From the NCBI GenBank assembly GCA_009192285.1, contig WBVU01000008.1, positions 558,001-622,000 of the forward strand: DNA of 64,000 nt, in the 5' to 3' direction. Numbering within the stretch: position 1 is the stretch's first letter; each line of letters opens with the position of its first letter. Position numbers and translations under genes: made by a program. Below, piece by piece: positions 11,068 through 22,439 of this stretch. This DNA is from Morchella semilibera. Its lineage: Eukaryota; Ascomycota; Pezizomycetes; Pezizales; Morchellaceae. Under the pieces are notes generated by a model. It was not told the origin of the DNA. It was given only the letters and a program-made list of their open reading frames with translations, and searched no databases.

Positions 11068-13345
11068 ATATATATATATATGATTTCCTGGTGTTGGAAT
11101 GGCTGTGCCTGGAATTTCGTTCTTAAATCGTAACTTTTTTTTCCCCAAGGTTCAAACTGTGGTGTGAAAAAAATCCCCTAAAACTGTAGTACGTATGGGC
11201 TGGCACCAACCGCACTACCCTTACAAAGTTGGCAGTTCAGGAAACCCCCACCAAAAGGAAAGTAGGAAAAGGTCAACTGGCTGTACCCTGATATGGCTTT
11301 TGTCCCGGCATACGTGCCCAAGAGTGCTATTTTATCGCCCAATAGACCTAATCCTACCTTTCTATCAAATCGAACACGGGCGTCTAAGGAATTGTTCCAT
11401 CTCCAAGAGGGGGTGTACGTGTATGGGACTTGAATAGAGCTTTGAAAGTTCTTTTAACGGCTGGTGGTACTTTCACCTTCCTTCTTCAGCTAGAACAGAG
11501 AACTAAATGGCAAAGGTTCCTTGCTACTACACCTTAGCTGTATCAATAACTGAATAGGAGGATCTTACCTTCTTAATAATTATGCATCATATGGGAAGTC
11601 CAAAACAGATAGAACTCCCTTGTACGGAGAACATCAGACGGGACAGCATACAAGGGAAGGGAAGAGGCATATCGAGATGCGACCATATCAAAACGGATTG
11701 GAAATTATTCGTATAATATTTATATGATGGCGCTGTTTTAATATGTGCCACTCGTGATGTATCTATCATAGTACTGGCAATGAGGCTCTTATCGGTTGTG
11801 TGGGCCGTGCAGGGGTAAGTGTCTTATCGATAAGGCGGATTTGCGGGATCCTTACCAAAGTCCCCGGGTAGAGATGGGAGCGAGATCAATTGCAATTGGG
11901 TTCACGTGACCCGAGGACTTTTCGGCACCGCGAGTACCTACATGTAACTTTAATTAAAGTTTGTTAGCCGGCAGGCTCCACACAGTTAATGAATTAAATT
12001 TCCAGTTCAGGGTTAGGGTTACCTTCGCTGTATTTCTCACTTTTTCAGGCATGACAATGAGCCCCCCGAGAACACACAATGAAAAAGTGCCAGACGAGGC
12101 AAGATTCTGTTCAAGTCTCGTCCTCAACTGTCTTGTGTCAATCACTAGTAGGTTGAAGAAAACTGGCGGACCAACTATTTATAAAAGATACTATCCCGCT
12201 GTAAGGAGGATGTCCCCCCACCAACCCCCAAGTACAGCAACCATCGGCGATTCAGTGATAGCTTGAGACTCTTCGATGGAAAATGATGTTATGGAAGTCA
12301 CTACCCGAGGCTTTGACGGTAGAGAAGAATCTCGGACCTTCCGGCCCATTTCTCATGATAAAGTTGGTCGGAGACTCGCGAGCTGTATATTTTGATTATC
12401 AGATTAGTGGGCTTTGGGATCGGCACCAATCTGGTTATCTACCGGAAAATAGAGTTGGAATCATTTGCGCAAAGTCTCTATTGGAGAGTATTTATTAAGT
12501 TTCAAATCCGACAATTGACGCTGGAAATGACAGTTCCCCCCAGTCACCAAACTAACCACATCAGGAAGATATGGAAAGTGCGCTGGCGGGATATGGAGTG
12601 CACACAGTATAGTAAACATCCCCACCTCCCCACTTTAGGAACTCGATTAAAATTGACGGTTCCGGCAATGTGGCGAAGGGTAAATTGTGGGTTTTGACAC
12701 TTAGGGCGCTGTTTAGCGAGCTAACAGAATTCCGAAAAACTGGGTCAGGCCTACTATGTATTTACGCACATCCCCCACCAAAACCTTTAAACGCACCCTT
12801 AATAAATACTCTCTATGAACTGGCTCCAGCCCGCTAACCGCCTAGGACCCCTGTTGACAACCTAGATCGCAGAGCGTTAGCATCTGCGACAGCCAGAGAC
12901 GCTGTGGCAGAGTCAAGGTGGCTAATGGTAGAATAGTGGCTAGATGCCCGGCTGCCTGCGGGCCTAAACTAAGCGGGTGGTGGTAGGTACCTCGCTTAGT
13001 GGTAACAAGTCAACACCAAAAGCGGCTCTTTTGAACCCCCTGAAGTCTAGTAAAAGAACATTCCGGTCCAAAGGTTCACTTTATCACCCCCCCCCAAGAC
13101 CTTATCTCTTCACAGTGTTGGGAATTTAGGGGAAAATGGGCTAACAATCTCATTGTTGACGACAATTATCTTGTAAACTCCGCTGAATAAGCAGCTCGGT
13201 TAATACATGATGGCACCACCCCCTCCTCCCCCTCTCTCCCATCCGTATCTACCCCATACCACCAAAACAGCACCTACACATAAAACTCCACCCGACCTTA
13301 TCATCGCAGCAGCCCCCTAGCACAGACGAAGACACAGAAATGGAT
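11068..13345. other. Non-coding stretch
   Basis: Only short frames without recognisable domains are seen. An interstitial telomere-like AGGGTTAGGGTT sits near 12010. A TGCGCAAAGTC..CTATTG motif near 12470 recurs near 53285, hinting at a shared dispersed repeat. There is a run of C's near 13087. Confidence 0.45.
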
Positions 13346-13347
13346 GG

Positions 13348-13541
13348 CACAGATGGCTTATGTAGTCTGTCTGCTGTTCAAGGCGAGTCGCGGCCCACCC
13401 TGTTGAGGTATTAAGCCGATCTGGTGGGGCGGTTCCTACCGGAGCACAGATGACTTACGGGGTCTATCTGCTGTTCAAGGCTTCTTCCCTCTCATGCTGG
13501 ACCTGGCTCCGCCGACCTGGTGGTATCCACAATTTGTCTTA
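13348..13541. repeat. Tandem duplication, about 97-bp unit
   Basis: CACAGATGGCTTATGTAGTC at 13348 recurs with a few changes at 13445 (CACAGATGACTTACGGGGTC). Each copy is followed by CTGCTGTTCAAGGC and by CCGATCTGGTGG or CCGACCTGGTGG. Just downstream, an 18-bp unit (ACTCAGACTACAGCGGCC) is repeated twice at about 13612-13647. Confidence 0.75.
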
Positions 13542-13649
13542 ATATTTGTCACGGTGTTTTAGGGCGGAGATCGGTTGCGCGCGAGGAGATCCTCCGACCT
13601 GTCCAGTTCCACTCAGACTACAGCGGCCACTCAGACTACAGCGGCCACT

Positions 13650-14860
13650 CACCCAGCCTAACCCGCCATTGTTATCCATGGTAGCAGTAATAAAGCAACA
13701 ATTAGTGATCATGCCCAGCTGCGTGATCGTTTGTTGAAGGTTTCGGCGTCAACTTCGGTTGCCGGAGGTCCTAGCCATCCCTAAATCTGTAGAAACAGAT
13801 TATACAAGCGGCATCGGGGAGGAGCTGGAATGCTGATGAATCTGTAGGCTTTGAGAACATTAATATTGTAGAACAGATATTTTCTGCTATATCCTTAGTG
13901 TAAATATTCTCCTCTCTGCAAACCTTTCGTGTCTTTCGCAGTTGGTTCAGTATTTGTTTTTTTCTGTACCAGATACTTAGGTTTAAATCATCAATTTCGA
14001 GAGTAACCTTCACACGCTGTCCCGCATTTGATTAAGAATCTTGCTCTATGTTTTGTACCTATTAAACTCAAATAATAATATTTTTCAAGAAGAAATCCCA
14101 TATCCCTTCCTACTATCACCCGGCACGTAACTAAACAGCAATAAACAAATTCGTAACCTATATTCCACCAACCGCATACCAGGGGGGAGACCTATTCTTC
14201 AAGATCCAGCAGGAATCTCGCACAGCCGACGCTAGACTTGAGACAGAAGGCTACGGCCGCGACCTTCCGAAGGTAAATTCACGACTGAAATTATCAGCGC
14301 AGATCTGCCAGCTGCTGTCAGCAAATGGAAATAAATCCCTGGGCTCAGTGCCCAGAAAAATGGTCGCTTACAAATTACATTCCAGTATAGCTAATGAGAG
14401 AGACACTAAGGCTTTGAGATAGGGAACACACCACAATACCATAACTACAATATAATCTGACGCACTCCCACATCTTTTTGCGCAGGGTTGGACGAGGCCT
14501 TTCTTGCCCAATTGGGCAGAGCGGAACCACAGTCTACTGGTTGCCCAAGGGGTTATGTAATTGTCTGATATGGGTTTGGAGTCCGGGTCATCCTTCATTT
14601 CGTATCGACGTCGGAAGAGAAGAGTTAATTCACGGTCGCATCCACATACAAGTCCCTGTCAGTACCCCATCTAGTTCGCTCACTTAATGCCAGAGCATTG
14701 TATGTACCACACGTATTGTGGTCAGAGAAGGACAGGTGTCTTGGCAGTATACAGACCACCATGGATAGTATATGTAATAAGGGATGATCAGCACCTGCAT
14801 ACATGTATGTAGGTCGAGACTCTGCAACCATACCGTAGATACATGTACGTAGAGTACATG
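13650..14860. other. Non-coding stretch
   Basis: No gene can be supported. The open frames are below 85 codons, without domains. ACATGTACGTAG-type motifs recur between 14800 and 14860, next to the hairpin that follows. Confidence 0.45.
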
Positions 14861-14987
14861 TACTCGCAAATTCCTGGCGTTTGTGAAATGGGCCACTATT
14901 GCATACCATAGTAAATTTTGGACTTGGCGCGAATTTGTATGGCATGCAATAGCGGTCCATTTTACAAACGTCAGGAGTTTGTGAGTA
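14861..14987. repeat. Hairpin-forming inverted repeat (MITE-like)
   Basis: Two arms of 49 nt (14861-14909 and 14939-14987) are inverted copies of each other with few mismatches. Arm ends are TACTCGCAAATTCCTG and CAGGAGTTTGTGAGTA. The spacer is 29 nt. The compact foldback form suggests a small non-autonomous element. No target duplication was recognised. Confidence 0.8.
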
Positions 14988-15078
14988 GTGTCTGCGGGTG
15001 GGGCTACCCCGCTATCCTTAACCCTTAGATATATGTACATACATAACTTGTGTATATATCAGAACGTTGTGTTGTCAC

Positions 15079-15524
15079 TAGGCTCGTACCCAGCCCTCCT
15101 ACCGGAGGAGCTGGAGCATTATCGTTCCGACCTTTGCAATTGGTGAGATCCTTTTACGGGGGTATTGGGGACTCTCCGACTGTCGGAGGGCTGTCGGTGG
15201 GCTATTTACATACAAAAAATAAGGTTTTTTTAGCCCCCGGCGGGCGTCATTTAAGTCTCCGACGGGAAAATTAACTCCCTTCCCTAACCCCCAGCGGGCC
15301 CCATTTAACTTCCCGACACGGGAACTAACTACTTTTAGCACTGTCGGGCTTCATTGGGTTATGACGTACCAAATTGGGAGTGTCGGGCTTCATTTGAGTC
15401 TCCGACATAGTAAATCCGGCGTGTCGGGCTTGATTTGGGTCACCGACACAGTAAATGATATTTTTGTCGGAAGGTTAATGCTCCAGACGCTACGGTGAGC
15501 AGGTAGGGGATGGGTACGAGACTA
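15079..15524. mobile_element. Mutator-like MITE with internal repeat array
   Basis: The terminal inverted repeats start TAGGCTCGTACCC on the left and TAGTCTCGTACCC (reverse complement) on the right, and stay similar for about 55 bp to GGAGCATTA..TTCCGAC. The element is flanked by the direct repeat TGTTGTCAC (15070-15078 and 15525-15533), which can be read as 9-11 bp. That length fits Mutator-like (MULE) transposition. The interior contains about five diverged copies of a near-palindromic unit of the form GTCGGGCTTCATTT..CCGAC. No coding sequence is present, so it would depend on a transposase elsewhere. Confidence 0.82.
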
Positions 15525-15533
15525 TGTTGTCAC

Positions 15534-18500
15534 TAATAGATGCAAGTGTAAATTATAAAACCTGTTGCCATAGGTTTTGTGGGTCTATACAAAATGGATC
15601 CAGACTATATACAGAACAGCAGTCGGTGGGGCAGTGTATTTAGAGTTTGTGATATAATCTGATAACGGAGGTAGCAGGATCTAGTATCAGCTTTAGCTTT
15701 TTTTCTGGGGGCAGCATTTACTGACAAGCTACTGGATACCCACCGTTGCGGCGCAGGGCGCCTATCGATATATATAAAAGATGGTTACAGGATCAGGAAA
15801 TTATTTGAAAATCAACGAGACGAGCTATGGGAAATCCGAGACTACTAAAAGCTCCTTGTCCACACACCCTCTATTTATTACTTTACCGGCGATAATGGCA
15901 GTTCGGGGCTCCTGTCTCCGAACTGGATATAAATATGTTACAATATGCAAAAAAACGAGATACCTAAAAGATACAAGGGATCACATGGGGGTCTCAGAAT
16001 TCACACCACTCACCTGGCTGTTGCGCCAATTCGATTCACTAACTTCCGGAATTTCTATCTTTATGGGAGACAAGATAAGACCACCAAAAGATTTCTCACA
16101 ATTTTTTCGATTTCTTTAGCAGCTCGTCAGGATGCACCTAGTGCCTCCGTTACCGATATAGCAGGATGGGATATCCCGACTGGAAGGCGAGCTACGGGAA
16201 GCCTGGCGCCACCCCTACGAGATCTCAACAACCGGCCAATATCTTAAATTCTGAGGTGGTATAATGGTTTAGGGGGTTCCCCTTGTTATCGGATGGGCGG
16301 TGCTTACACTTCCGATGTCTTCAGAGTGAAATACACTATAAAGGGTATCCTTATTATGCGCTCATGAGATATCACTCGTTTTGCTTTATAACGTTCATAA
16401 ACTGTTAACCTATTTATTTATTTCTTTATTTATAGCAGCGTACACATCAACTCTTCCACTGCCAACGCAAAAACAACAAGCAAAACAAAGGAGAGGTAAG
16501 AAAAAATAGCAAGATCGCGCTCAACACTCTGGTCTCTCCCGGTGTCCCCACTTCCTGCTTCCAGTCTCTCTTACTCCCTCTCTAGTCCTCTCCACTCCCT
16601 TGTCAACTTTCTCTTCTCTTCTCCATCTCCACTTATCCCTCGCATCCTCCTAACTCCTCTTTGGGAGGCGCTCCAGACCTCGATAGTCACTAGGATGCCT
16701 AGTTCCATAGCTCATAAACTATTAACGAATCTTAGCCTAATCTTAATAATAGGTTAGTGTGTATCTATATACGTAGGCCTTGCGGGTAGCCCTGTTAGAT
16801 ATGTACTGCAAGGCCATGATCGATCGCTCGGTCCATACCCAGGCCCTGTCATACTAGGGATAGTCCAACTCGCGACCGCAGGTTGATGTAGAGTATCTGT
16901 TTATAGGATTGACCCCTGCCCCCCCCCCCCCAACCCGAACCGGGATGCTTTAGGGAACTGGTAAACTGTAAATAAGACCTGTAGACTGAAGGGAACAGTG
17001 GTAGATTGGACGGAACCGCAGTACACTGAAGGTAACAGCGATGAAGTAGAAATAAATAAATAAATGAAGGAAACAGCGTAATTCTGCTGGTTAATTTCAG
17101 GCAGGGGGGTCAACCGAAAAAAGGCGCGGTACGACCCCCACAACCCAGAGGCAACAGAACGCTACACTATAGCCACTTTTTCCTTATATCAAGTTATTTT
17201 GCTAGGGGGGGAAACAATCCTCAAATCCATTTCCTTATAGCAAATATACCCTACACCAGGGTTCCTTAATCAGAGGTACGATTGTAGGGGCCACCAGACT
17301 GAAACTCTTGGCAGGGTCGGCAGCAGGCTCTCAGCAGGAGAGGCGGGTGAAGCACCGTTGGTAAAATTTCTTTCGACACATTTACCGTACGATAGGTGTG
17401 ACAATTGTGGGATTTTGTAGATCAATAGTATACATTTCCGCTTTTTTTGCCCTCATCATCCTCCACTGCCTGCCTGCCTGCCTTGCCTTTTTTGAAAAAA
17501 ATATCTTCCTCCTCTGCCTCCTGTGATACACCGGCCTGGTAGATTATTTTACCACTGGTGGTGAAAATAATGCCAATACCTATACCTTAAAATGGATAAA
17601 ACCACGGACCTTTTGGCCAAAAGGGGCTATATAATCCCAATTTATGAGTCCTATTGTCCACCAGTGGGAAACCTTCATAAATATTCGCACTAATGATTAA
17701 TGTAGTATAGCGAAGCATAAAGACTGAAATCTAGCATTTGTATTGGCATAAGGACTGAAGTTCAGTGGTTATGCCGCCTCACATAGTCAAAACACAGTCC
17801 TCAACAGTCACTTGCACTGGGGGGACCAAGGGCAACCTGAGGGCAGGTCAAGTGCAAAGATACAAGTCCACGGCAAACTAAGGATAAACTACGGTAAGGT
17901 AGGGAAAGGCGGCGGCGCACCAAACCCCCAGTGCGGTAAACACCGTCCGTAGCGGACGCCTGTAACGAACAGCACCCTCGTAGTCGGGAGGTGGCCCACT
18001 TCTAGTCGTGGTGGTACTTTGCTAACGGGGGCTGTCCACTCCCCCGCGGCGTTCTTGAATCAAGCACCATAAAGCGATAACTTACCTGCTTCTCCACCCA
18101 CCGACCTCTATACGCAACCGGAAAGAAAACAAACTTATGAGAAGCAGTAGGTTTAGTGCCCCGTTTGGGGACGAGGAGTTTAGATGATACGTATACTCCT
18201 GTGATAAATCCTAGGGCCAGAGAACCCAACGGACGTAAGAATACAAGAAACCCTCAAAAGGTTTGATGAATACGTTCCACACGTGTTCTTGCGATGTTTG
18301 CTCGCCAAGGATCACTGGCCAATCAAAGGTAGACTGTCAGGTCCAACACACGCACCTGCGGCTGTACGCTGCTTGATAAAAATAGACCTTTCTATAGGTT
18401 ATCCGCCGACCGGGTGATACGACCAGATGGTGCGCAGTCATTTATGAATTGGTCCAATAATCCCGGATACATTGCCTCTCACCCTAAAGGCATATAAGGG

Positions 18501-19227
18501 TCTTAGACTCTTCAGCGGTATGTCCTATACAGTGCTCGGCGCCCGGTAGTCATCTCTCTGTCGCCTAAAGAAGCTTAGCAGGTCCACGTTGTGTATACCC
18601 ACGATATCAGGGTACCTTCACAGGCCTTAATTCAGCAGCTTAAAAGCCTCCTATACCCCTCTTTTGCAATTCATAAGCTTTAAATGCCTCGGCGTATAGC
18701 TGGAGTTAAATATCTTCGCTGCAGTTTGGGGGTTTATCGTTTACAGTATGCATCCGTAACATGGGCCGGACATCTCCGCCTAGTTATTTGAAAGTGCAAT
18801 TGGGTCGGGGGGGATTAACACGAGGTGGCCCGACAGGGCAATATTCTCCCTCGGATGCCCGCAAAAAGATGAAACCCAAGGAGTTCTCAGGCAACTGTAG
18901 GTCCCCGTCAATGGAAATGGTTGGCCGCTCACATGACCCTCTGTGCCCCCCGGAGGTCAAGAATTACAACGTTTCCTTATATAGATGAAAGCAATGGCAG
19001 AGAACACAGGTTTAGTTTATTTAGGGGAAATACGCAAATGCGAGGAGAAACCGCCCTATCACTCCAGATATCTCCTTCCCCTCCGCCACCACACAGATAC
19101 CCCATAATTCTGAGAACACCAGTATTCACTCTAGCTCTGTCCCCCCATCCCAATCGTACCCAAATCTCATAACCTAGTGCACTCAATGCTAGCCCGGACA
19201 TACAGCAATCTGATCACCGTGCGTTAC
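15534..19227. other. Non-coding stretch
   Basis: No gene can be supported in 3.7 kb. A pol III A-box-like TGGTATAATGG occurs at about 16257 without a B box. A CTGAAGG(G/T)AACAG motif recurs at 16985-17075. A 32-bp near-tandem pair (GCATAAAGACTGAA and GCATAAGGACTGAA) lies at 17716-17765. There is a run of 12 C's at 16919-16930. Confidence 0.45.
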
Positions 19228-21693
19228 CTACGTCTCCTTCTGACCCACGCTTGGCGCTAGTAGGGCCAATACCCTTTCATGTCCTCTATCCTTTGCAAAG
19301 TCAAACGCTGATTTGCCTTTCCCATCACACAAACTGGTATCTATACCGTCTTCTTTCAGCAACATCTCCACGACATCAGCATGTCCCTTCTTTCCCGCCC
19401 TTATCAGGGCCGTTTGACCACGCTTGTTTTGGTGATTGATATCATGTCCGCCCCGCTCCAACACTAGTCCCACGGTCCGCGTTTTCCCCGATGATGCTGT
19501 GAGCAGCAGAGGTGTGTCATTGTCCCCATCCATCTCCTGCAATTTATCCGTTTTATCGTATCGTGCGAGTAGGACCTCGAACACCTCGACATGCCCGTCC
19601 TCAGCAGCCAGGAGTAATGGTGTTGAACCGTGAGTAGTGGGAAGTCGCCAGTCTGCCTTCGGGTTTTCTAGCAGTTTGGTCACCGACTCCACCAGACCGG
19701 CTGAGGCAGTGTGATGGAGGGCAACCCGACCGTCATCCTCTGCTGCATTGACGTTGGCCCCACAAGACAGAAGAGCTTGGAGGGACTCCGTGTGCCCTTT
19801 CTGGGCTGCGAGGTGGAGAGCGGTCGTGCCGTCACCCTCTGCTGCATTGACATTGACCCCATGGAACAGCAGAGCTTGGAGAGACTCTGTGTGACCGTTG
19901 CTGGCCGCGAGGTGGAGAGCAGTCGTACCGTCACAATCTGCTGCATTGACATCGACCCCATGAGACAGCAGAGCTTGGAGAGACCCTGTGTGACCGTTGT
20001 TGGCCGCGAAGTGGAGGGCAGTCCAACCGTCACTCTCTGTTGCACTGATGTTGGCTCCACGAGACAGAAGAGCTTGGAGAGACTCTGTGTGCCCCCCCCG
20101 GGCTGCGAGGTGGAGAGCAGTCTTGCCGTCACCCTCTGCTGCATTGACATCGACCCCATGAGACAGCAGAGCTTGAAGAGAGTCTGTGTGACCATTGCTA
20201 GCCGCGACGTGGAGGGCGGTCCAACCGTCACTCTCTGCTGTATTGATGTTGGCCCCATTGGATAAGAGAGCTTGGAGAGATTCTACGTCACCGCTCTCCG
20301 CCGCGAGGTGGAGGTTTGTCCGACCGTCACCCGTTCGTGCGTTGATATCGGTCCCATGAGTCAGGAGAGCTTGGATCGATTCTGCATGGCCGCTCTCGGC
20401 CGCGAGGCAGAGGGCAGTAAAACCGTCACCTAATGGCGCATTGATGTTGGCCTCATGAGACAGAAGAGCTTGGAGAGACTCTGTGTGATCCTTCTGGGCC
20501 GCGAAGTGGAGGGCAGCCCAACCGTCACGCGTTAGTGCATTGATATTGGCCCCATGAGACAGAAGAGCTCTGATAGATTCTGTGTGACCGCCCTGAGCCG
20601 CGAGGTGGAGGGCAGTCCAACCGTCATCCTCCACCGCATTGACATTGACCCCATGAGATAGCAGAGCTTGGAGAGAGTCTGTGTGACCCTTCTGAGCCGC
20701 GAGGTGGAGGGCAGTCCAACCATCAGGCCTTACTGCATTGATATCGGCCCCATGAGACAATAGAGCTTCGATAGATTCTGTACGGCCGGGAGAAGCCGCC
20801 GCGTGTAGAGCAGTGCAACCGTCGACTGATAGCGCGTTGATGTCGGCCCCATGAGACAGGAGGACTTGGAGAGATTCTGTGTGACCGCTGCAGGCTGCGT
20901 AGTGAAGAGCAGTCATATCATCACCGTCTGTTACATTGACGTCGGCCCCATGCGATAGGAGGGCTTGAAGACATCCTGTATGACCACATCCGGCTGCCAT
21001 GTGGAGCGCAGCGATACGCCCACTTTCTGCAGGACCAGCACTGCGAATATGAGATAGAAGGGCCTTCCTAAAGGGTCCGAAATTGTCGCTTCCCGCGTAG
21101 CGGAGCATTTCCTCGCCATTGAGGAATTCCGCCGTTTTGCCGCGGCTGGTGAAAGACTCCAAGCCTAGGATAAACTCTTGCTGACCGTACTGAACCGCTA
21201 GGTCGTGAACCATGCCGTCATAGTATCCCATTGCATGTACATTCGCACCACGAGACAAGAGGAGCTGGAGGATTTCTGTATGACCGTTTACGGCCGCGAA
21301 GTGGAGAGTAGTCATACCGGCAACCATAGCATTGACATCGGCGCCGTGGGACAAGAGGACCTGGACAGACTCTGCGCGACCGCTCTGGATCGCCAGATAG
21401 AGGGCAGGCAGAACGTCACCCATCTGATTGGCGTCGGCCCCATGAGACAGGAGGGCCTGGAGTGACTCCGGATGACCCCCCACAGCCGCAGCTTGGAGAG
21501 CGGTCGGACCGTCGGTCACTGTTGCATTGACGTCCGCTTCATGAGAAAGAAGAACCTGGAGTGATTCTGTGTCATTAAGGTAGGCCGCGGCAATGAGAGA
21601 GGTGACACCATTATTCTCGGCTGCGTTGATATTGGCTCGACGAACCGGAAGGGCCTGGGGTGGTTCTGTGTAGTCGAATTTGCCCGAGGTCAA
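19228..21693 (-). CDS. Ankyrin-repeat protein, about 23 repeats
   Basis: A single open frame of 821 codons encodes about 23 ankyrin repeats (unit DGWTALHLAAQKGHTESLQ, then ALLSHGANINA). Repeats 1-4 and 6-18 are regular. The region around residues 130-200 is degenerate, and the last four (residues about 650-810) have diverged and form a C-terminal cap. Ankyrin stacks bind other proteins. In fungi such units often form the sensor part of NLR-like receptors. The start is uncertain: the frame stays open up to 21810 with no ATG, and that extension itself reads like worn ankyrin sequence, so the true start is either in an upstream exon or lost. The first internal Met is near residue 93. No NACHT or other effector domain is seen. 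A 9-bp inverted repeat (CCGATAGGT/ACCTATCGG, 21792-21817) spans the upstream stop. Confidence 0.8.
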   Translation of the reverse strand: MTSGKFDYTEPPQALPVRRANINAAENNGVTSLIAAAYLNDTESLQVLLSHEADVNATVTDGPTALQAAAVGGHPESLQALLSHGADANQMGDVLPALYLAIQSGRAESVQVLLSHGADVNAMVAGMTTLHFAAVNGHTEILQLLLSRGANVHAMGYYDGMVHDLAVQYGQQEFILGLESFTSRGKTAEFLNGEEMLRYAGSDNFGPFRKALLSHIRSAGPAESGRIAALHMAAGCGHTGCLQALLSHGADVNVTDGDDMTALHYAACSGHTESLQVLLSHGADINALSVDGCTALHAAASPGRTESIEALLSHGADINAVRPDGWTALHLAAQKGHTDSLQALLSHGVNVNAVEDDGWTALHLAAQGGHTESIRALLSHGANINALTRDGWAALHFAAQKDHTESLQALLSHEANINAPLGDGFTALCLAAESGHAESIQALLTHGTDINARTGDGRTNLHLAAESGDVESLQALLSNGANINTAESDGWTALHVAASNGHTDSLQALLSHGVDVNAAEGDGKTALHLAARGGHTESLQALLSRGANISATESDGWTALHFAANNGHTGSLQALLSHGVDVNAADCDGTTALHLAASNGHTESLQALLFHGVNVNAAEGDGTTALHLAAQKGHTESLQALLSCGANVNAAEDDGRVALHHTASAGLVESVTKLLENPKADWRLPTTHGSTPLLLAAEDGHVEVFEVLLARYDKTDKLQEMDGDNDTPLLLTASSGKTRTVGLVLERGGHDINHQNKRGQTALIRAGKKGHADVVEMLLKEDGIDTSLCDGKGKSAFDFAKDRGHERVLALLAPSVGQKET
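19737..20960 (-). repeat. 99-bp coding tandem array
   Basis: About a dozen ankyrin units here share long stretches of DNA, for example CAGAGCTTGGAGAGACTCTG recurring every 99 bp. The similarity exceeds what protein conservation needs, which points to recent duplication or gene conversion among units. Confidence 0.8.
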
Positions 21694-21985
21694 ATCTGTA
21701 ACTGTTACTGCACTGGTGTTGGTGCCATGAGGCAGGCGGGGTTCTGATGGATCACGTTTCTGCCAGCCGCTCGGTTCAATATCTGCTCTATCCGATAGGT
21801 GGGACGCTACCTATCGGGTGGACAACTGTCAATGGGACGTTCTATTCAGCTATAGGGTGTGTTTTCCTCTTGGGCACCCAATTTGCATGTCAAGGGGACG
21901 GGATGAGTGTCTGGCCACGATATGATAAATTAAGGTTTAGCGCTAATGTTATCTACGCAAGTCTGGCCACACCAAATGTGCAATC

Positions 21986-22049
21986 GCTACCTAGTGTAGT
22001 GGTAAACATCTGACCTATACATGAGTGGGTTCGGAGTTCAACTCCAGCC
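21986..22049 (+). ncRNA. tRNA-like pol III promoter unit, possible SINE head
   Basis: An A box (TAGTGTAGTGG, 21992-22002) matching TRGYNNARNNG is followed 44 bp later by a B box core (GTTCAACTC, 22036-22044) matching GWTCRANNC. The sequence looks like a tRNA D arm and T arm, but a proper acceptor and anticodon stem do not form. It is therefore more likely a tRNA pseudogene or the 5' end of a tRNA-derived SINE than a working tRNA. Confidence 0.35.
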
Positions 22050-22439
22050 TAAGCTAGAATATCCTGAAATGGAATTTTAGTGATCAGTATAGAATTGAGG
22101 GCCTTAGCTGGTGCCGCCCATATGGGAAGGCCGGTTAAGGAAGAGCTCCGTCCGCTTGGGGAGTGAATTTATTCATAGCGATCTAAGAGTGTAAGGTCCC
22201 GGTTGTTTATCTTGCCCAACCACACATTGTACATAAGTGAGGTCGCATGATAAGTAACTGGAACCGATCCGCACATTTTCTTTTATTCCTACTATAAGTA
22301 TAGTTATCGGAACCTTGTATGGTCATAGATTTAGGTGTGTTGGGGGCATATCCTGTACTTAGGCAGCTATGCTTTATGCCAACTGCGATCCCAACCCGCT
22401 AATAAATATAACTATGATTGCTCAGCTTGCTAGTAGTTT

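Noticed and set aside
16257-16320. Possible tRNA gene from an A box TGGTATAATGG
   Set aside because: No B box and no cloverleaf can be drawn.
19711-20265. Long frames on both strands over the first ankyrin gene
   Set aside because: They repeat with the 99-bp unit and are shadows of the ankyrin frame.
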